A stretch of DNA of 64,000 bases from contig JAKAVA010000060.1 in the NCBI GenBank assembly GCA_021827645.1, forward strand, positions 61,771 to 125,770. The letters run 5' to 3'. Every line of letters begins with the position of its first letter. Within the stretch, counting starts at the first letter, position 1. The notes under the pieces were generated by a model that saw only the letters and a list, made by a program, of their open reading frames with translations, did no database searches and was not told the DNA's origin. This DNA is from Planctomycetota bacterium. GTDB taxonomy: Bacteria; Planctomycetota; Phycisphaerae; WQYP01. Positions 23,722-33,039 of the stretch are shown here, piece after piece. A program made the position numbers and the translations under genes.

Positions 23722-26217
23722 TCATCTGCCCCGGCGGAAGCGTTTTTTCTGGCCTTTTGCCTGAATAAATCGACTCCGTCCTTCTCCTTTTTTACGCCGC
23801 GGAGGACCGGCAGGTTCGCCGGTCTTGTCCCACCGGTCGGACTTGGGCGGATTGCGAGGTGCTTCGACTTTTCGCAGGCGCCGATCACCGCGGGCTGTGG
23901 CGGCATGCTCCATCAATCGCAGTTCCATCCGCCGGGCGGGGATATTGACCGCGATGATCTGCACCTTCACCTGATCACCCAGCGATAGGCGCCGACCGGT
24001 ACGCTGGCCGCGCAGGCAACTTCGGCCGTCTTCAAAAATCCAGAAATCGTCGGGTAGATCGCTGATGCGGATGGTGCCCTCAACAAGAAAACGGCTGGAC
24101 TGCACAAAGATGCCCCAACCGGCCACTCCGGTGATCACCCCATCAATGATGTCACCGACATGGGTGGATAAAAGCTGGAGAACTTTAACCATCCGCAACT
24201 CCCGTTCCGCATCCTGCGCCCGTCTTTCGGTTATGGACAGATGACGGGCAAGGTGCTCCAAGGTAGTCACATCAGGAACATCGGTGAGAACGCGCGGCAT
24301 CAGCGAGCCGGCGGGGACAGCCGGAACCGCCCCGACGGCCTGCCTGGCTTTCGGCTTCCGGCCCGAGTGGCGCAGCACGGCATCGAGTGCGCGATGGATG
24401 ACGAGATCGGCGTAGCGACGGATAGGTGAAGTGAAATGAGCGTAGTTATCACTTCCCAGGGCGTAATGACCAAGGGGCTCGGGGGAATATTGTGCGGTGC
24501 TGAATGTCTTGAGGACACTGAGATTCACCGCATATGCGATGGGTGTTCCGCGGACGGAATCAAGCAATTCAGCAATCAGGCGACGATCGAGGCGACGGGG
24601 AACCTTCGACCCTGATGCGGTAAGAAATTTTCGCACCGCATCGGTCATCTCGGAATCGGGTTCGGGGTGAATGCGCCGGAGAACCGGTATGCTTTGAGTT
24701 GTGAGGAAGCGAGCAACCGCCTCATTGGCTTCTACCATGAACATTTCAATAATTTTATGGGTGAACGAATCATCTTCAGGATGCGCATCGGTGACGTGGC
24801 CCAGAGGGTCGAGAACCAGTTCAACCTCCGGCAGATCAAGAACGATCATCCCCTGATCCAGTCGTCGCTGCCGAATGAGCCGGGCGAGTCTATCCATATT
24901 CATCAGCAGTTCGCGTACCTGATCCGTAACTTCCGGCAGATTCGGATCGGGTGGTGAATCAATCAATCCCTTGCTGTAAACCGGTCCCTGGCCGGAGGCG
25001 TGATCGATGACGGCCTGTGCCTGCCGATAGGTCAGACGTTTGTTTGACACAATGACGGTGTTGGCGAAGCGGGCTCCCGTTACTCGCCCCTGGGCGTCAT
25101 AGCGGATAAACGCAGACTTGGTCAGTCGCGGTTGATTTTCCTGCAGTGAACAGACTCCGTTGGAGAGGATTTCCGGCAGCATTGGAATCACGTGCCTGGG
25201 GAAATAGATACTGTTGCCACGGAGGCGGGCTTCAAGGTCCATAACCGATTGCACCGGGACGAAGGCGCTGACATCCGCAATGTGAACGCCGAGTTCGTAC
25301 ACACTGGGGCCGGGTTTTTCTGATTCGGTTGAAGGGGCGAGATGATGCAGCGGATCATTGGCCGTTTCCGACGGGGGAAGTATTTCCAAGCTTATGGCAT
25401 CGTCGAAATCACGGGCGTCATCGGGATCGATGGTGATGATGAGTTTTCGGCTCAGGTCCTCGCGTCCTTTGAGCGCTTGAGGTTTGAAATCGCGAGCTGC
25501 CTTGGCTGCAGCTTCCCGAACCGCCGGCGGAAAATCTCCAGGAAGATCAAATTGGCGCTTGATCGACTGGAGTTCAACTTCGGCATCGCCTTTGGGCCCC
25601 AGCACTTCGACGATGACACCTTGGCCGGGATGACCCGGGCGGGGAAATTCCAGCACTTCGGCGACGACCTTATCCCCTTCAACAGCACTGGTAGCTGAAA
25701 TGTCGGCCACCCCGAGCGGATGACGGAATATATGACCGTCCGGCACGATAACCCATCCGGACGAAGCGGCGGTAAGCGTTCCAACGCATCGTGTGGTCCC
25801 GCGGCGCAAGATACGCAGGATGCGACCGGATCGGCTTTGAAGTTGCTGGTCTCGCTTGGAACTGGCCATAATCCGGGCCACGACCAGATCGCCGGAGTGG
25901 GCATCAAGGGTATCAGACGGACTTATGAACAGATCACCCTTTTTGTCATCAACCAGCAGCGTGACAAAACCAAATCCGCGATAATTGGAACTGAAAAGAC
26001 CGATCACATCTTCGCGTGAGCGGTTAAAACCGATTGCCTGCCCCTGTTGCAGCGGGATAATAATATCTGCCGAAATCAATTCATCGATGGCGTGATGAAA
26101 GGATTCTTCGTCGGCGGGAGCGATACCCAGTTCCCGCCTGACCGCTTTGAGCGATACGTCACTGCCTGCGGCGGTGAAAAGAAGGTCGACAACCCTGTTT
26201 TTGATATCTTCGTACAC
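23722..26217 (-). CDS. rnr: Ribonuclease R
   Basis: The product is 831 aa. RNase R degrades structured RNA 3' to 5'. The order is a winged-helix N-terminus (RRELGIAPADEESFHHAIDE), cold-shock/OB domains, the RNB catalytic domain with IDPDDARDFDDAIS (metal-binding Asp cluster) and HFTSPIRRYADLVIHRAL, then an S1 domain (GDIIDGVITGVAGWGIFVQ) and a basic tail (KGQKKRFRRGR). Length and domain set are those of RNase R rather than the shorter RNase II. The small lipoprotein gene follows directly. Confidence 0.95.
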   Translation of the reverse strand: MYEDIKNRVVDLLFTAAGSDVSLKAVRRELGIAPADEESFHHAIDELISADIIIPLQQGQAIGFNRSREDVIGLFSSNYRGFGFVTLLVDDKKGDLFISPSDTLDAHSGDLVVARIMASSKRDQQLQSRSGRILRILRRGTTRCVGTLTAASSGWVIVPDGHIFRHPLGVADISATSAVEGDKVVAEVLEFPRPGHPGQGVIVEVLGPKGDAEVELQSIKRQFDLPGDFPPAVREAAAKAARDFKPQALKGREDLSRKLIITIDPDDARDFDDAISLEILPPSETANDPLHHLAPSTESEKPGPSVYELGVHIADVSAFVPVQSVMDLEARLRGNSIYFPRHVIPMLPEILSNGVCSLQENQPRLTKSAFIRYDAQGRVTGARFANTVIVSNKRLTYRQAQAVIDHASGQGPVYSKGLIDSPPDPNLPEVTDQVRELLMNMDRLARLIRQRRLDQGMIVLDLPEVELVLDPLGHVTDAHPEDDSFTHKIIEMFMVEANEAVARFLTTQSIPVLRRIHPEPDSEMTDAVRKFLTASGSKVPRRLDRRLIAELLDSVRGTPIAYAVNLSVLKTFSTAQYSPEPLGHYALGSDNYAHFTSPIRRYADLVIHRALDAVLRHSGRKPKARQAVGAVPAVPAGSLMPRVLTDVPDVTTLEHLARHLSITERRAQDAERELRMVKVLQLLSTHVGDIIDGVITGVAGWGIFVQSSRFLVEGTIRISDLPDDFWIFEDGRSCLRGQRTGRRLSLGDQVKVQIIAVNIPARRMELRLMEHAATARGDRRLRKVEAPRNPPKSDRWDKTGEPAGPPRRKKGEGRSRFIQAKGQKKRFRRGR

Positions 26218-26390
26218 TTTCCATCCCTTTGGGCCTGCAGCAAAATACCCTGATTGCCCTCGCGATTATAGCCTGATATGCCAAGAATACATGAAAAACA
26301 ACCTATGGGCCGAACCATGTTCGTTCAGATGGACGGAGCATTGCTCAAACGTCGCTGGCCAAGAGTGATATTCGACGGTAGATTTCTGTC

Positions 26391-27017
26391 ATGAGGATTC
26401 ACGTCAATACCGGCGGCCTGGCCGCGACAAATTCTTATCTGATCGCGGATGAAACGGCGGGCGTTGCAGCACTGATTGATGCTCCGCAACATACGATTGA
26501 ACCGCTGCTGAAGATCGCGCAACATCATGATTGGGATGTTCCCCTGCTGCTGCTCACTCATGGCCACTGGGATCATATCAGTGATCACAAGGTTTATACC
26601 GACCACTACCCGCACGGGAAAGTGCTGATTCACCGGCTCGACGAACCAAAATTGCAGCATCCTGGGTCAAAAATTTTCCAACTCCCATATATCATCCAAC
26701 CTCGCTCAGCGGACGGCCATATCCAGGATGATGACGAAGAGATCATCGGATCGATTCGCCTGAAGGCGATTTTTACGCCGGGGCATTCGCCGGGGCACAT
26801 CGCGTTTTATTTTGCAGAGGAAAATCTGCTTTTTGGAGGCGATCTGCTGTTTGCCGGGTCGATAGGCCGGACCGATTTACCCGACAGCGACCCGAATGCC
26901 ATGCGCCAGTCACTTTTGCGCGTCATGAAACTGCCTGATGAGACACTGGTGTATCCCGGTCATGGACCGCAGACGTCCATTGGCGACGAACGTCAGAGCA
27001 ATCCATATCTTACGTAG
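26391..27017 (+). CDS. MBL-fold metallo-hydrolase (glyoxalase II-like)
   Basis: The product is 208 aa. All metallo-beta-lactamase-fold ligands are present: THGHWDH (HxHxDH), PGHSPGH, FGGDLLF (bridging Asp) and YPGHGPQT. Length and motif spacing match the YcbL/GloB-like subgroup, which hydrolyses thioesters such as S-lactoylglutathione or acts on related substrates. It is divergent from rnr and separated from it by about 170 bp that must hold both promoters. Physiological substrate unknown. Confidence 0.9.
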   Translation: MRIHVNTGGLAATNSYLIADETAGVAALIDAPQHTIEPLLKIAQHHDWDVPLLLLTHGHWDHISDHKVYTDHYPHGKVLIHRLDEPKLQHPGSKIFQLPYIIQPRSADGHIQDDDEEIIGSIRLKAIFTPGHSPGHIAFYFAEENLLFGGDLLFAGSIGRTDLPDSDPNAMRQSLLRVMKLPDETLVYPGHGPQTSIGDERQSNPYLT

Positions 27018-27151
27018 AGGTCCGCTCAACTCCTCGATGCATATGGGGCAGCTGGCGGAGAGCTGACGTAAAACGTCACACAGCCGTTCTCAGCCGATCG
27101 GTGGTAAGCGGGCGCAGGCGACACCATACGAACACGGGCTTGCCGCCACAC

Positions 27152-27168
27152 GTATAACAATGTATAAC
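27152..27168 (+). promoter_or_regulatory. Direct repeat GTATAAC-N3-GTATAAC upstream of the metal transporter
   Basis: Two identical 7-mers start one helical turn apart, about 103 bp before the substrate-binding-protein ATG. They could be a regulator site (a metal-responsive repressor would be expected) or include a -10 element (TATAAC). No classical Fur/Zur inverted repeat is seen. Confidence 0.35.
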
Positions 27169-27270
27169 TCATCCATCAGCGCTGGAACGAACCAGCGGAG
27201 AGTGAACGATCCGATGGCACGGCCGTATGGTTCAATGGCACCAGTTGCCAACATTTCAGGAGAATGGTTC

Positions 27271-28215
27271 ATGTCGCAAGTCAAAATCCCACCGAAACGA
27301 GGCCGTTCGATTCTGCGTTGGTTTTGTGGTCTCAACATCTTGGGTCTGGTGACGGCAGCATCTCTGGCGGCCGCCGGAACCGTTCACGCCAAAGTGCGGA
27401 CGGTCGGTGTGGAAAATGAGTACGCCAATGTGATCGCTCAGATCGGGGGTAAATATGTGATGGTGAGTTCCATTGAGAGCAATCCCAACACCGACCCACA
27501 CGTATTCGAGGCGAGTCCGTCGGTTGCGGAGGAGGTGGCGCGCGCTTCGTTGATTGTGCGAAATGGATTGGGTTATGACACCTGGGTTAAACGCATTCTT
27601 GCGGCCGCACCCAAATCCGGACGACAAATCATTGACGTTCAAACACTGCTCGCGCTTCCCGATAACACCCCCAATCCACATCTCTGGTACAAGCCGACAA
27701 CGATGCCGAAGGTGGCCATGGCCATCGCGGAGGCATTAAACAAACTCGAGCCCGGCCATAAGCGATATTTCCTCATGCGGGTGCGGAGGTTTGATGCATC
27801 GTTGAAACCGTGGTACGCCGCCATCGCGAAATTCAAAAAGAAGTTTCACGGCACGCCGGTCGCGGTGACTGAACCGGTAGGAGATTACATGCTCGAGGCG
27901 ACGGGTTGCGATATCAGGACCCCCTGGCATCTGCAGGCGGCGATCATGAACGGAACGGACCCATCGCCGCAGGATGTAAGTATTCAGAATCATCTGCTGC
28001 GTCATCGCAAGGTCAAGGTGTTTGTCTACAATCAGCAAGTGACGGACCCACTTACCGCATCGTTTCTGCACCTGGCCCAGCGGGCCCATGTGCCGGTGGT
28101 CGGCGTCTATGAAACCATGCCGACCGGATATACGTACCAGAGATGGATGGTGGCTGAAGTCCGGGCACTGAGATTGGCCGTAACACGAGGTATTTCAACA
28201 ACCGTGCTGAAATAA
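27271..28215 (+). CDS. Zn/Mn-type ABC transporter substrate-binding protein
   Basis: The product is 314 aa from the ATG at 27271, with AGGAG 8 nt upstream; the frame stays open to 27160 without an SD. A signal peptide (FCGLNILGLVTAASLAAAGTVHA) leads to a ZnuA/TroA-type cluster A-1 domain. Metal-ligand motifs are TDPHVFEASP and NPHLWYKP (two His), followed by TEPVGDYMLEA. There is no Cys lipobox, so it is probably a free periplasmic protein. The typical ZnuA His-rich loop is absent; PNPHLW alone does not separate Zn from Mn. It is the first gene of a four-gene import operon. Confidence 0.9.
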   Translation: MSQVKIPPKRGRSILRWFCGLNILGLVTAASLAAAGTVHAKVRTVGVENEYANVIAQIGGKYVMVSSIESNPNTDPHVFEASPSVAEEVARASLIVRNGLGYDTWVKRILAAAPKSGRQIIDVQTLLALPDNTPNPHLWYKPTTMPKVAMAIAEALNKLEPGHKRYFLMRVRRFDASLKPWYAAIAKFKKKFHGTPVAVTEPVGDYMLEATGCDIRTPWHLQAAIMNGTDPSPQDVSIQNHLLRHRKVKVFVYNQQVTDPLTASFLHLAQRAHVPVVGVYETMPTGYTYQRWMVAEVRALRLAVTRGISTTVLK

Positions 28216-28417
28216 ATGCGTTTGCTGCGCAGGCGGTATATGCGAATATTTTTAGCCAGGTCATCTGTAAAAGACCGATTTGCCTGGAAACTTTGACAAA
28301 AGATGTGGAGCTAATGACATGCGGCGCTTTGGCCGATAATCATGAAAGCAGAGCGTGGATTTGAGCTGGTTTGGACGCCCCTTGATCCAACAGCGAAATG
28401 GCGAAAGACGGGTACAC

Positions 28418-29314
28418 ATGCCGAAATTTGAGGAATCATCAAAAGTTGCGCTCGCTGCCGACGTTCCCGGCCCGGCGACTGAGCAACCTCTTCTGGCGGT
28501 CGATGATTTAACGGTAAAGATCGGCACGCGTGTGCTGCTGCAGGGGGTTTCATTCACACTGAGTCCGGGCGAATTCTGCGGACTGATCGGGGAAAACGGC
28601 GCGGGAAAAACGACGCTGCTTCGCAGTCTGGTCGGAACCCAACCATCACCTCACGGATGCGTAAAGGTGTGCGGATTTCCGCCGTCGCGAGCCCGCGGCA
28701 TGGTGGGATATGTTCCTCAGAAAATTAATTTTGCGCCGGATCTTCCACTGCGTGTCTGCGATCTGGTTCAACTTGGATGCGACGGACATCGACTCGGGCC
28801 ACGATGGTTTTCACGTAAGTCGTCAGAGGCAGTCAGCCGGGCACTGGCGGCGGTGGGCGCTGAGCAATTTGCAAAGCAGCGCATCGGCGAATTATCCGGA
28901 GGCCAGCAGCAGCGTGCCGTCATCGCGCATGCACTGGCCAGGCAACCCCGACTTCTTTTGCTCGACGAGCCATTGGCCAATTTGGATTTCAAGTCTGCGA
29001 ACGAACTGGCTCGATTGCTTGGGCACCTCACGCGCGAACACGGAATTGCAGTATTAATCACGGCACACGACATGAATCCGCTGCTTTCCCTGATGGATCG
29101 GGTTGTTTATCTCGCCGGGGGTCGGGCAGCCTGCGGCAGTGTGGAGGAGGTGATTCAGTCGGAATCTCTGAGTCGACTCTACGGGTACCCCGTGGCCGTG
29201 ATCAAACATTCGGGTCGAATCATGATCGTGCCGGATACGGAAGGTCCGCAACCTGACGAGGCGTGCTACATGGAACCTTCAAACGGTCGGAACCGGGAAA
29301 GAATTACGAAATGA
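28418..29314 (+). CDS. Metal ABC transporter ATP-binding protein
   Basis: The product is 298 aa from the ATG at 28418. Walker A is GENGAGKTT, the signature LSGGQQQRAVIAHALA, Walker B PRLLLLDEPLANLD and the H-loop ITAHDMN. The Q-loop is GYVPQK. Length and sequence are those of ZnuC/MntB-type ATPases. The ~200 bp between this gene and the binding-protein gene hold no other gene. Its stop overlaps the first permease start (ATGA). Confidence 0.92.
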   Translation: MPKFEESSKVALAADVPGPATEQPLLAVDDLTVKIGTRVLLQGVSFTLSPGEFCGLIGENGAGKTTLLRSLVGTQPSPHGCVKVCGFPPSRARGMVGYVPQKINFAPDLPLRVCDLVQLGCDGHRLGPRWFSRKSSEAVSRALAAVGAEQFAKQRIGELSGGQQQRAVIAHALARQPRLLLLDEPLANLDFKSANELARLLGHLTREHGIAVLITAHDMNPLLSLMDRVVYLAGGRAACGSVEEVIQSESLSRLYGYPVAVIKHSGRIMIVPDTEGPQPDEACYMEPSNGRNRERITK

Positions 29315-30219
29315 TGGGATGGTTTCTTTCTGTCCTGCACTGCGAGTTTCTGCGCAGCGGCCCCGTGGATACAGCCCTGCTGGTCGGCGGCAGCGCTGCG
29401 GTGGTGTGTGCGGTGATCGGTGTTTTTACCGTGCTTCGCGGCCATGCGTTTGCGGGCCACGCACTGGGAGATGTGAGCAGTGCGGGTGGATCGGCGTCAT
29501 TTCTGGCCGGTATCAGCCCGCTAGCGGGTTTTTTGGGTATTGCGGCGCTGGCGGCACTGGCCTTGGAATTTCTTGGCGTGCGGAAGGTGCGGGAGCAGGA
29601 TGTTGCAACCGGTATCGTTCTGGGTGCGGGACTTGGATTGTCCGCCCTGTTCCTCTATTTTGATATCACCACCACCAGCACGACGGGGGCCGCGGTAACG
29701 GTGATGTTTGGGTCCATGTTTGCCTTGTCATCCAGCATCAAATGGCCGGCCATCATCGTGGCGTGCCTCGCACTGGTGGCCATGGGGTTGCTCTATCGCC
29801 CGCTCATCCTCAGCGTGGTGGATCCGGAGCTTGCATCGACACGCGGAATCTCGAATCACTGGATCGGCGTTGTACATCTGCTGATGCTGGCAATGGCTGT
29901 CGCGCTGGCGGCCCTGTCCGTCGGGTCCGTCCTTGCCTCGGCCCTGCTGATCGGCCCGGCGGCTGCCTCCATACGCCTGAGCCGAAGGCCCACGGTGGCG
30001 ATTCTGGGGGCGGTGATCATCGGACTGCTGGCGGTATGGGGGGGAGTCTGGATGGCGTATGAAAGCTATTACTGGTTCTCGGGGAATTCCTGGCCGGTGA
30101 GTTTTTTTGTAGTCGCTATTATTTTTATCATCTATCTTCTGACCATTCCTCTGAAATATCTGACCGGTCGAAAAACACCCGTACCAGTCGCCGTGCAGCA
30201 CGCGACGGGAGCATCCTGA
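29311..30219 (+). CDS. Metal ABC transporter permease (first of two)
   Basis: The product is 302 aa from the ATG at 29311 that overlaps the ATPase stop. It is an ABC-3 family permease with about eight hydrophobic segments and the family segments FTVLRGHAFAGHALGDVS near the N-terminus and LLIGPAAASIRL in the coupling region. It pairs with the next gene, as in MntABCD/TroABCD systems that use two different permeases. Confidence 0.9.
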   Translation: MMGWFLSVLHCEFLRSGPVDTALLVGGSAAVVCAVIGVFTVLRGHAFAGHALGDVSSAGGSASFLAGISPLAGFLGIAALAALALEFLGVRKVREQDVATGIVLGAGLGLSALFLYFDITTTSTTGAAVTVMFGSMFALSSSIKWPAIIVACLALVAMGLLYRPLILSVVDPELASTRGISNHWIGVVHLLMLAMAVALAALSVGSVLASALLIGPAAASIRLSRRPTVAILGAVIIGLLAVWGGVWMAYESYYWFSGNSWPVSFFVVAIIFIIYLLTIPLKYLTGRKTPVPVAVQHATGAS

Positions 30220-30223
30220 TTTT

Positions 30224-31042
30224 ATGTTCCAGAGTTTCATGCTCCATACATGGATTGCCTCAACGATCATCGCATTGGTGGCGGGCACACTCGGTTTTTT
30301 TGTCGTTCTGCGGCGATCCGCCTTTGCGGCGCATGCCCTGCCCATCGGGAGCTTTCCGGGGGCGGCAGCGGCGGTGCTGCTCGGCATTCAACCCCTTTGG
30401 GGATTGCTTGCCTTTGTGGCGGTAGGGGTCGTTCTGTTGCAGCAACTCCAGCGGCTGGGACGTCGGGATGTGGCGGCCGGTCTGGTGCTGGTCACCCTGA
30501 TGGCTTTGGGCTCGCTCCTTTTAAGCATGACCCATTCCTACGGACCGGGTGTATTCGCTTTGCTGTTTGGCGAAGTGCTCGGCGTGTCGGCTGCGGATTT
30601 ACTGCCGGTAGCGATCATTTCTGCGGTGGTGATATTCGGTGTGATCTCCCTTTATCGTCCGTTGCTGCTGCAGTCGGCATTTCCTGAGCTTGCGGTCCCC
30701 CGCGGCCTGAGGCCCGGCGTCATGGATCTTCTTTTTCTGGTGCTCCTGGGGCTCGTGGTGGCCATGGCGCTACCGGTTGTCGGAACCCTGCTGGTATTCA
30801 GCCTGCTGGTGGCGCCGGCGGCGACGGCGCAGAGTCTTTCCGCGAACCCGATTCGTGCGCTGAGTCTGTCGATCTTGCTGTCGCTGGGGATGATGTGGCT
30901 TTCCATCGTGCTCTCGTTCTGGACAAACTGGCCAATTGGATTTTTCATAGGTGCCATCGGAGCGACACTCTTTTCCAGTGCACGCATTTTTCGATATCTG
31001 CGCGACCGATTTAACAGCCGAAGCGCCATGGTCACGCCTTAA
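30224..31042 (+). CDS. Metal ABC transporter permease (second of two)
   Basis: The product is 272 aa and starts 4 bp after the first permease. It is the same ABC-3 family: FFVVLRRSAFAAHALPIGSF near the N-terminus and LLVAPAATAQSL in the coupling region, with about eight membrane segments. It probably forms a heterodimeric channel with the upstream permease. It ends the operon. Confidence 0.9.
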   Translation: MFQSFMLHTWIASTIIALVAGTLGFFVVLRRSAFAAHALPIGSFPGAAAAVLLGIQPLWGLLAFVAVGVVLLQQLQRLGRRDVAAGLVLVTLMALGSLLLSMTHSYGPGVFALLFGEVLGVSAADLLPVAIISAVVIFGVISLYRPLLLQSAFPELAVPRGLRPGVMDLLFLVLLGLVVAMALPVVGTLLVFSLLVAPAATAQSLSANPIRALSLSILLSLGMMWLSIVLSFWTNWPIGFFIGAIGATLFSSARIFRYLRDRFNSRSAMVTP

Positions 31043-31120
31043 TAGTTGGCAAATCTGTTCCCGCGTATATCCGATCAGGTGTACTTACCACCGAAGCGGG
31101 CCAGCAGATACTATATCCTC

Positions 31121-32770
31121 TTATTTTCCGCCATGAAATCCCACCCACTGCTGACGGACAACGATCGGTACATACCCGATCGCCAACCGCCGTGGGGGCG
31201 TCACGATCTGTGCCGGATCGAGATAGGCCAGCGAACCGCGAGTCGGAGGCGGGAGATATTGTTTATTTTTTGTCCATACGCGTTCGATCAGATCGAAACG
31301 CTTCTGCATTTTATTGCGTTCAGCCTGACTGAGATCGGCGTGGAGCAGCGCGGGTTGATCCTCAAAGCGATACCAGTAATACGTAAGCTCCGAGCCGTCA
31401 CTCAGGTGGGCATAGAACGGCCCCGCCGCCGGGCCGGGATGCCAGTAGGCACTATCGCGATTACGCGGCGTGGTGTAAGGCTTAAGCAATTGCCCGAACC
31501 GAGGATAAAATTTCCGCAGCGGGTAGAAATTGACTTGCTTGAGACCCGTTGAATCGGGGACTTCACTGGATCGCACGGCCTGCCACGCATAGCGCCGGCC
31601 AACATGCACAAGTCGATAATATCGCGGAAGCAAAGCTCGAAATCCGTCATTCCCATCGTGCACAAGTCCGGGATTCCAAGTAAAGCCATAAGATGTCGGC
31701 GTGGCGAGAAAAGCTTTGGCCAACATCGGCCACGGCAGGCTGGGCTGCTGAGCCTTTGGAGTATGATCGGCGTAGAGTTTCCAAGTGGACCAGACGTTCC
31801 GATTAAATTTTACCACAAACCCCTTTTTCAGGCTCAGCCTGCCACTGACCGGAGGCCCACCATGGAACCAGGCTTCGACCGGGCCCCAGAGGGCACTGCG
31901 CTTGTAGCTGGTCAGTTCATTGAGCACAACCGAATGGCCGTTACGGTCGGCGGGAAAAGATACCTGGCCGAGACGTGCGTAGGTTCCCGCTTTGGTCCGG
32001 CTCACGGCTGCCGGTAAATACTGCGTTTCCATTTGAAATGCCTTATTTGCACGTGACCAGCGTGAATCAAGCAGTTTGCCGATGAGCCGAGGGTGTCTCA
32101 CCGCCTGGCTATTCCAGAAATAAGGTGTGACGAAACAGACCGGTCCTTTGAAATTGTGGGTATTGAGAAATAATGTCCAGCAGTGATTACCCATCGGAAT
32201 TTTTTTACCGTCGGTCGTTGCCTGCGGATCGGTCAGCGGCAGCGGGAAGTACCCGTAACCAAAAAGCTGGCCATTAACGCCCGGCTTGAGGGTAAGACCA
32301 TCCGGCGGAAAGAGGAGCCAGGGGCTGAGTTGTGCGATGCCGTAAAGTCCTCGCGGATGGCTCCAAGTGCCGCTGCCGTTACCCGGCGCGTTGGCGATGG
32401 CATGAAAGTTATATGCCACGCCGCCAAGACGAAACTTGGGTGCGGCGGTGGGGAATCGCGTGCCTCGCCACCAACCGAGACCTCCTTCGATATCCGAATA
32501 AAGATGTTGCGGCGGACGACCTTTGTACTGGGCCGCCATCCAGGTTCCGAACAGTCCCGATTGAAACTGATTACCCGGATAACGAAGGAGCAACGGCCAG
32601 GCAGCGGTATACATGGAGAAGCCGCCGTCATAAATTCTCGGCACTTGATGAAATTTTGTCGGCACAATCATGTAACCATTGGCCTGTGATCGAGGAAGTG
32701 TTGCCGCCGGTACCGTCGATGCCGACAGGGCGAGGACCATGCCTGATGCAACAAGAGCCACTGATTTCAT
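31121..32770 (-). CDS. Secreted protein of unknown function, copy A of a tandem duplicate
   Basis: The product is 549 aa from the ATG at 32770, the position matching the start of copy B. A signal peptide (MKSVALVASGMVLALSAST, cleavage near VPAA) is clear. The mature protein is rich in Trp, Tyr, Phe, Pro and Gly (for example GGLGWWRGTRFPT, YGYFPLPLT) with no repeat and one or two Cys (HCWTLF, GPVCFV). It is probably a globular exported protein. I do not recognise a family or catalytic motif. Over its central ~1.4 kb it is identical to copy B, which lies 1,919 bp away. Confidence 0.8.
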   Translation of the reverse strand: MKSVALVASGMVLALSASTVPAATLPRSQANGYMIVPTKFHQVPRIYDGGFSMYTAAWPLLLRYPGNQFQSGLFGTWMAAQYKGRPPQHLYSDIEGGLGWWRGTRFPTAAPKFRLGGVAYNFHAIANAPGNGSGTWSHPRGLYGIAQLSPWLLFPPDGLTLKPGVNGQLFGYGYFPLPLTDPQATTDGKKIPMGNHCWTLFLNTHNFKGPVCFVTPYFWNSQAVRHPRLIGKLLDSRWSRANKAFQMETQYLPAAVSRTKAGTYARLGQVSFPADRNGHSVVLNELTSYKRSALWGPVEAWFHGGPPVSGRLSLKKGFVVKFNRNVWSTWKLYADHTPKAQQPSLPWPMLAKAFLATPTSYGFTWNPGLVHDGNDGFRALLPRYYRLVHVGRRYAWQAVRSSEVPDSTGLKQVNFYPLRKFYPRFGQLLKPYTTPRNRDSAYWHPGPAAGPFYAHLSDGSELTYYWYRFEDQPALLHADLSQAERNKMQKRFDLIERVWTKNKQYLPPPTRGSLAYLDPAQIVTPPRRLAIGYVPIVVRQQWVGFHGGK

Positions 32771-33039
32771 TTGCCATATCCTTTCTTTAAAGTGCTGGCG
32801 CAAAGGTGCCATGCGAAAGCTGAAATCCACCACCTGAAAGACCCGCGCTTACCTGAATGCACTCTGCAAATGTAAACAATAACCTCTAAATTGAAATGGT
32901 CAAATCTTTCATATCAGCCGTGACGAACCACCCTTACGGTTATTGGACACCGGGGTTTCGCTGGGGCGTCGGCGGTTGTGACATTCAATATTCCGACTCT
33001 ACGTGTCGAATAATAAGATTAGCTGAATTCCGGCCCCTC

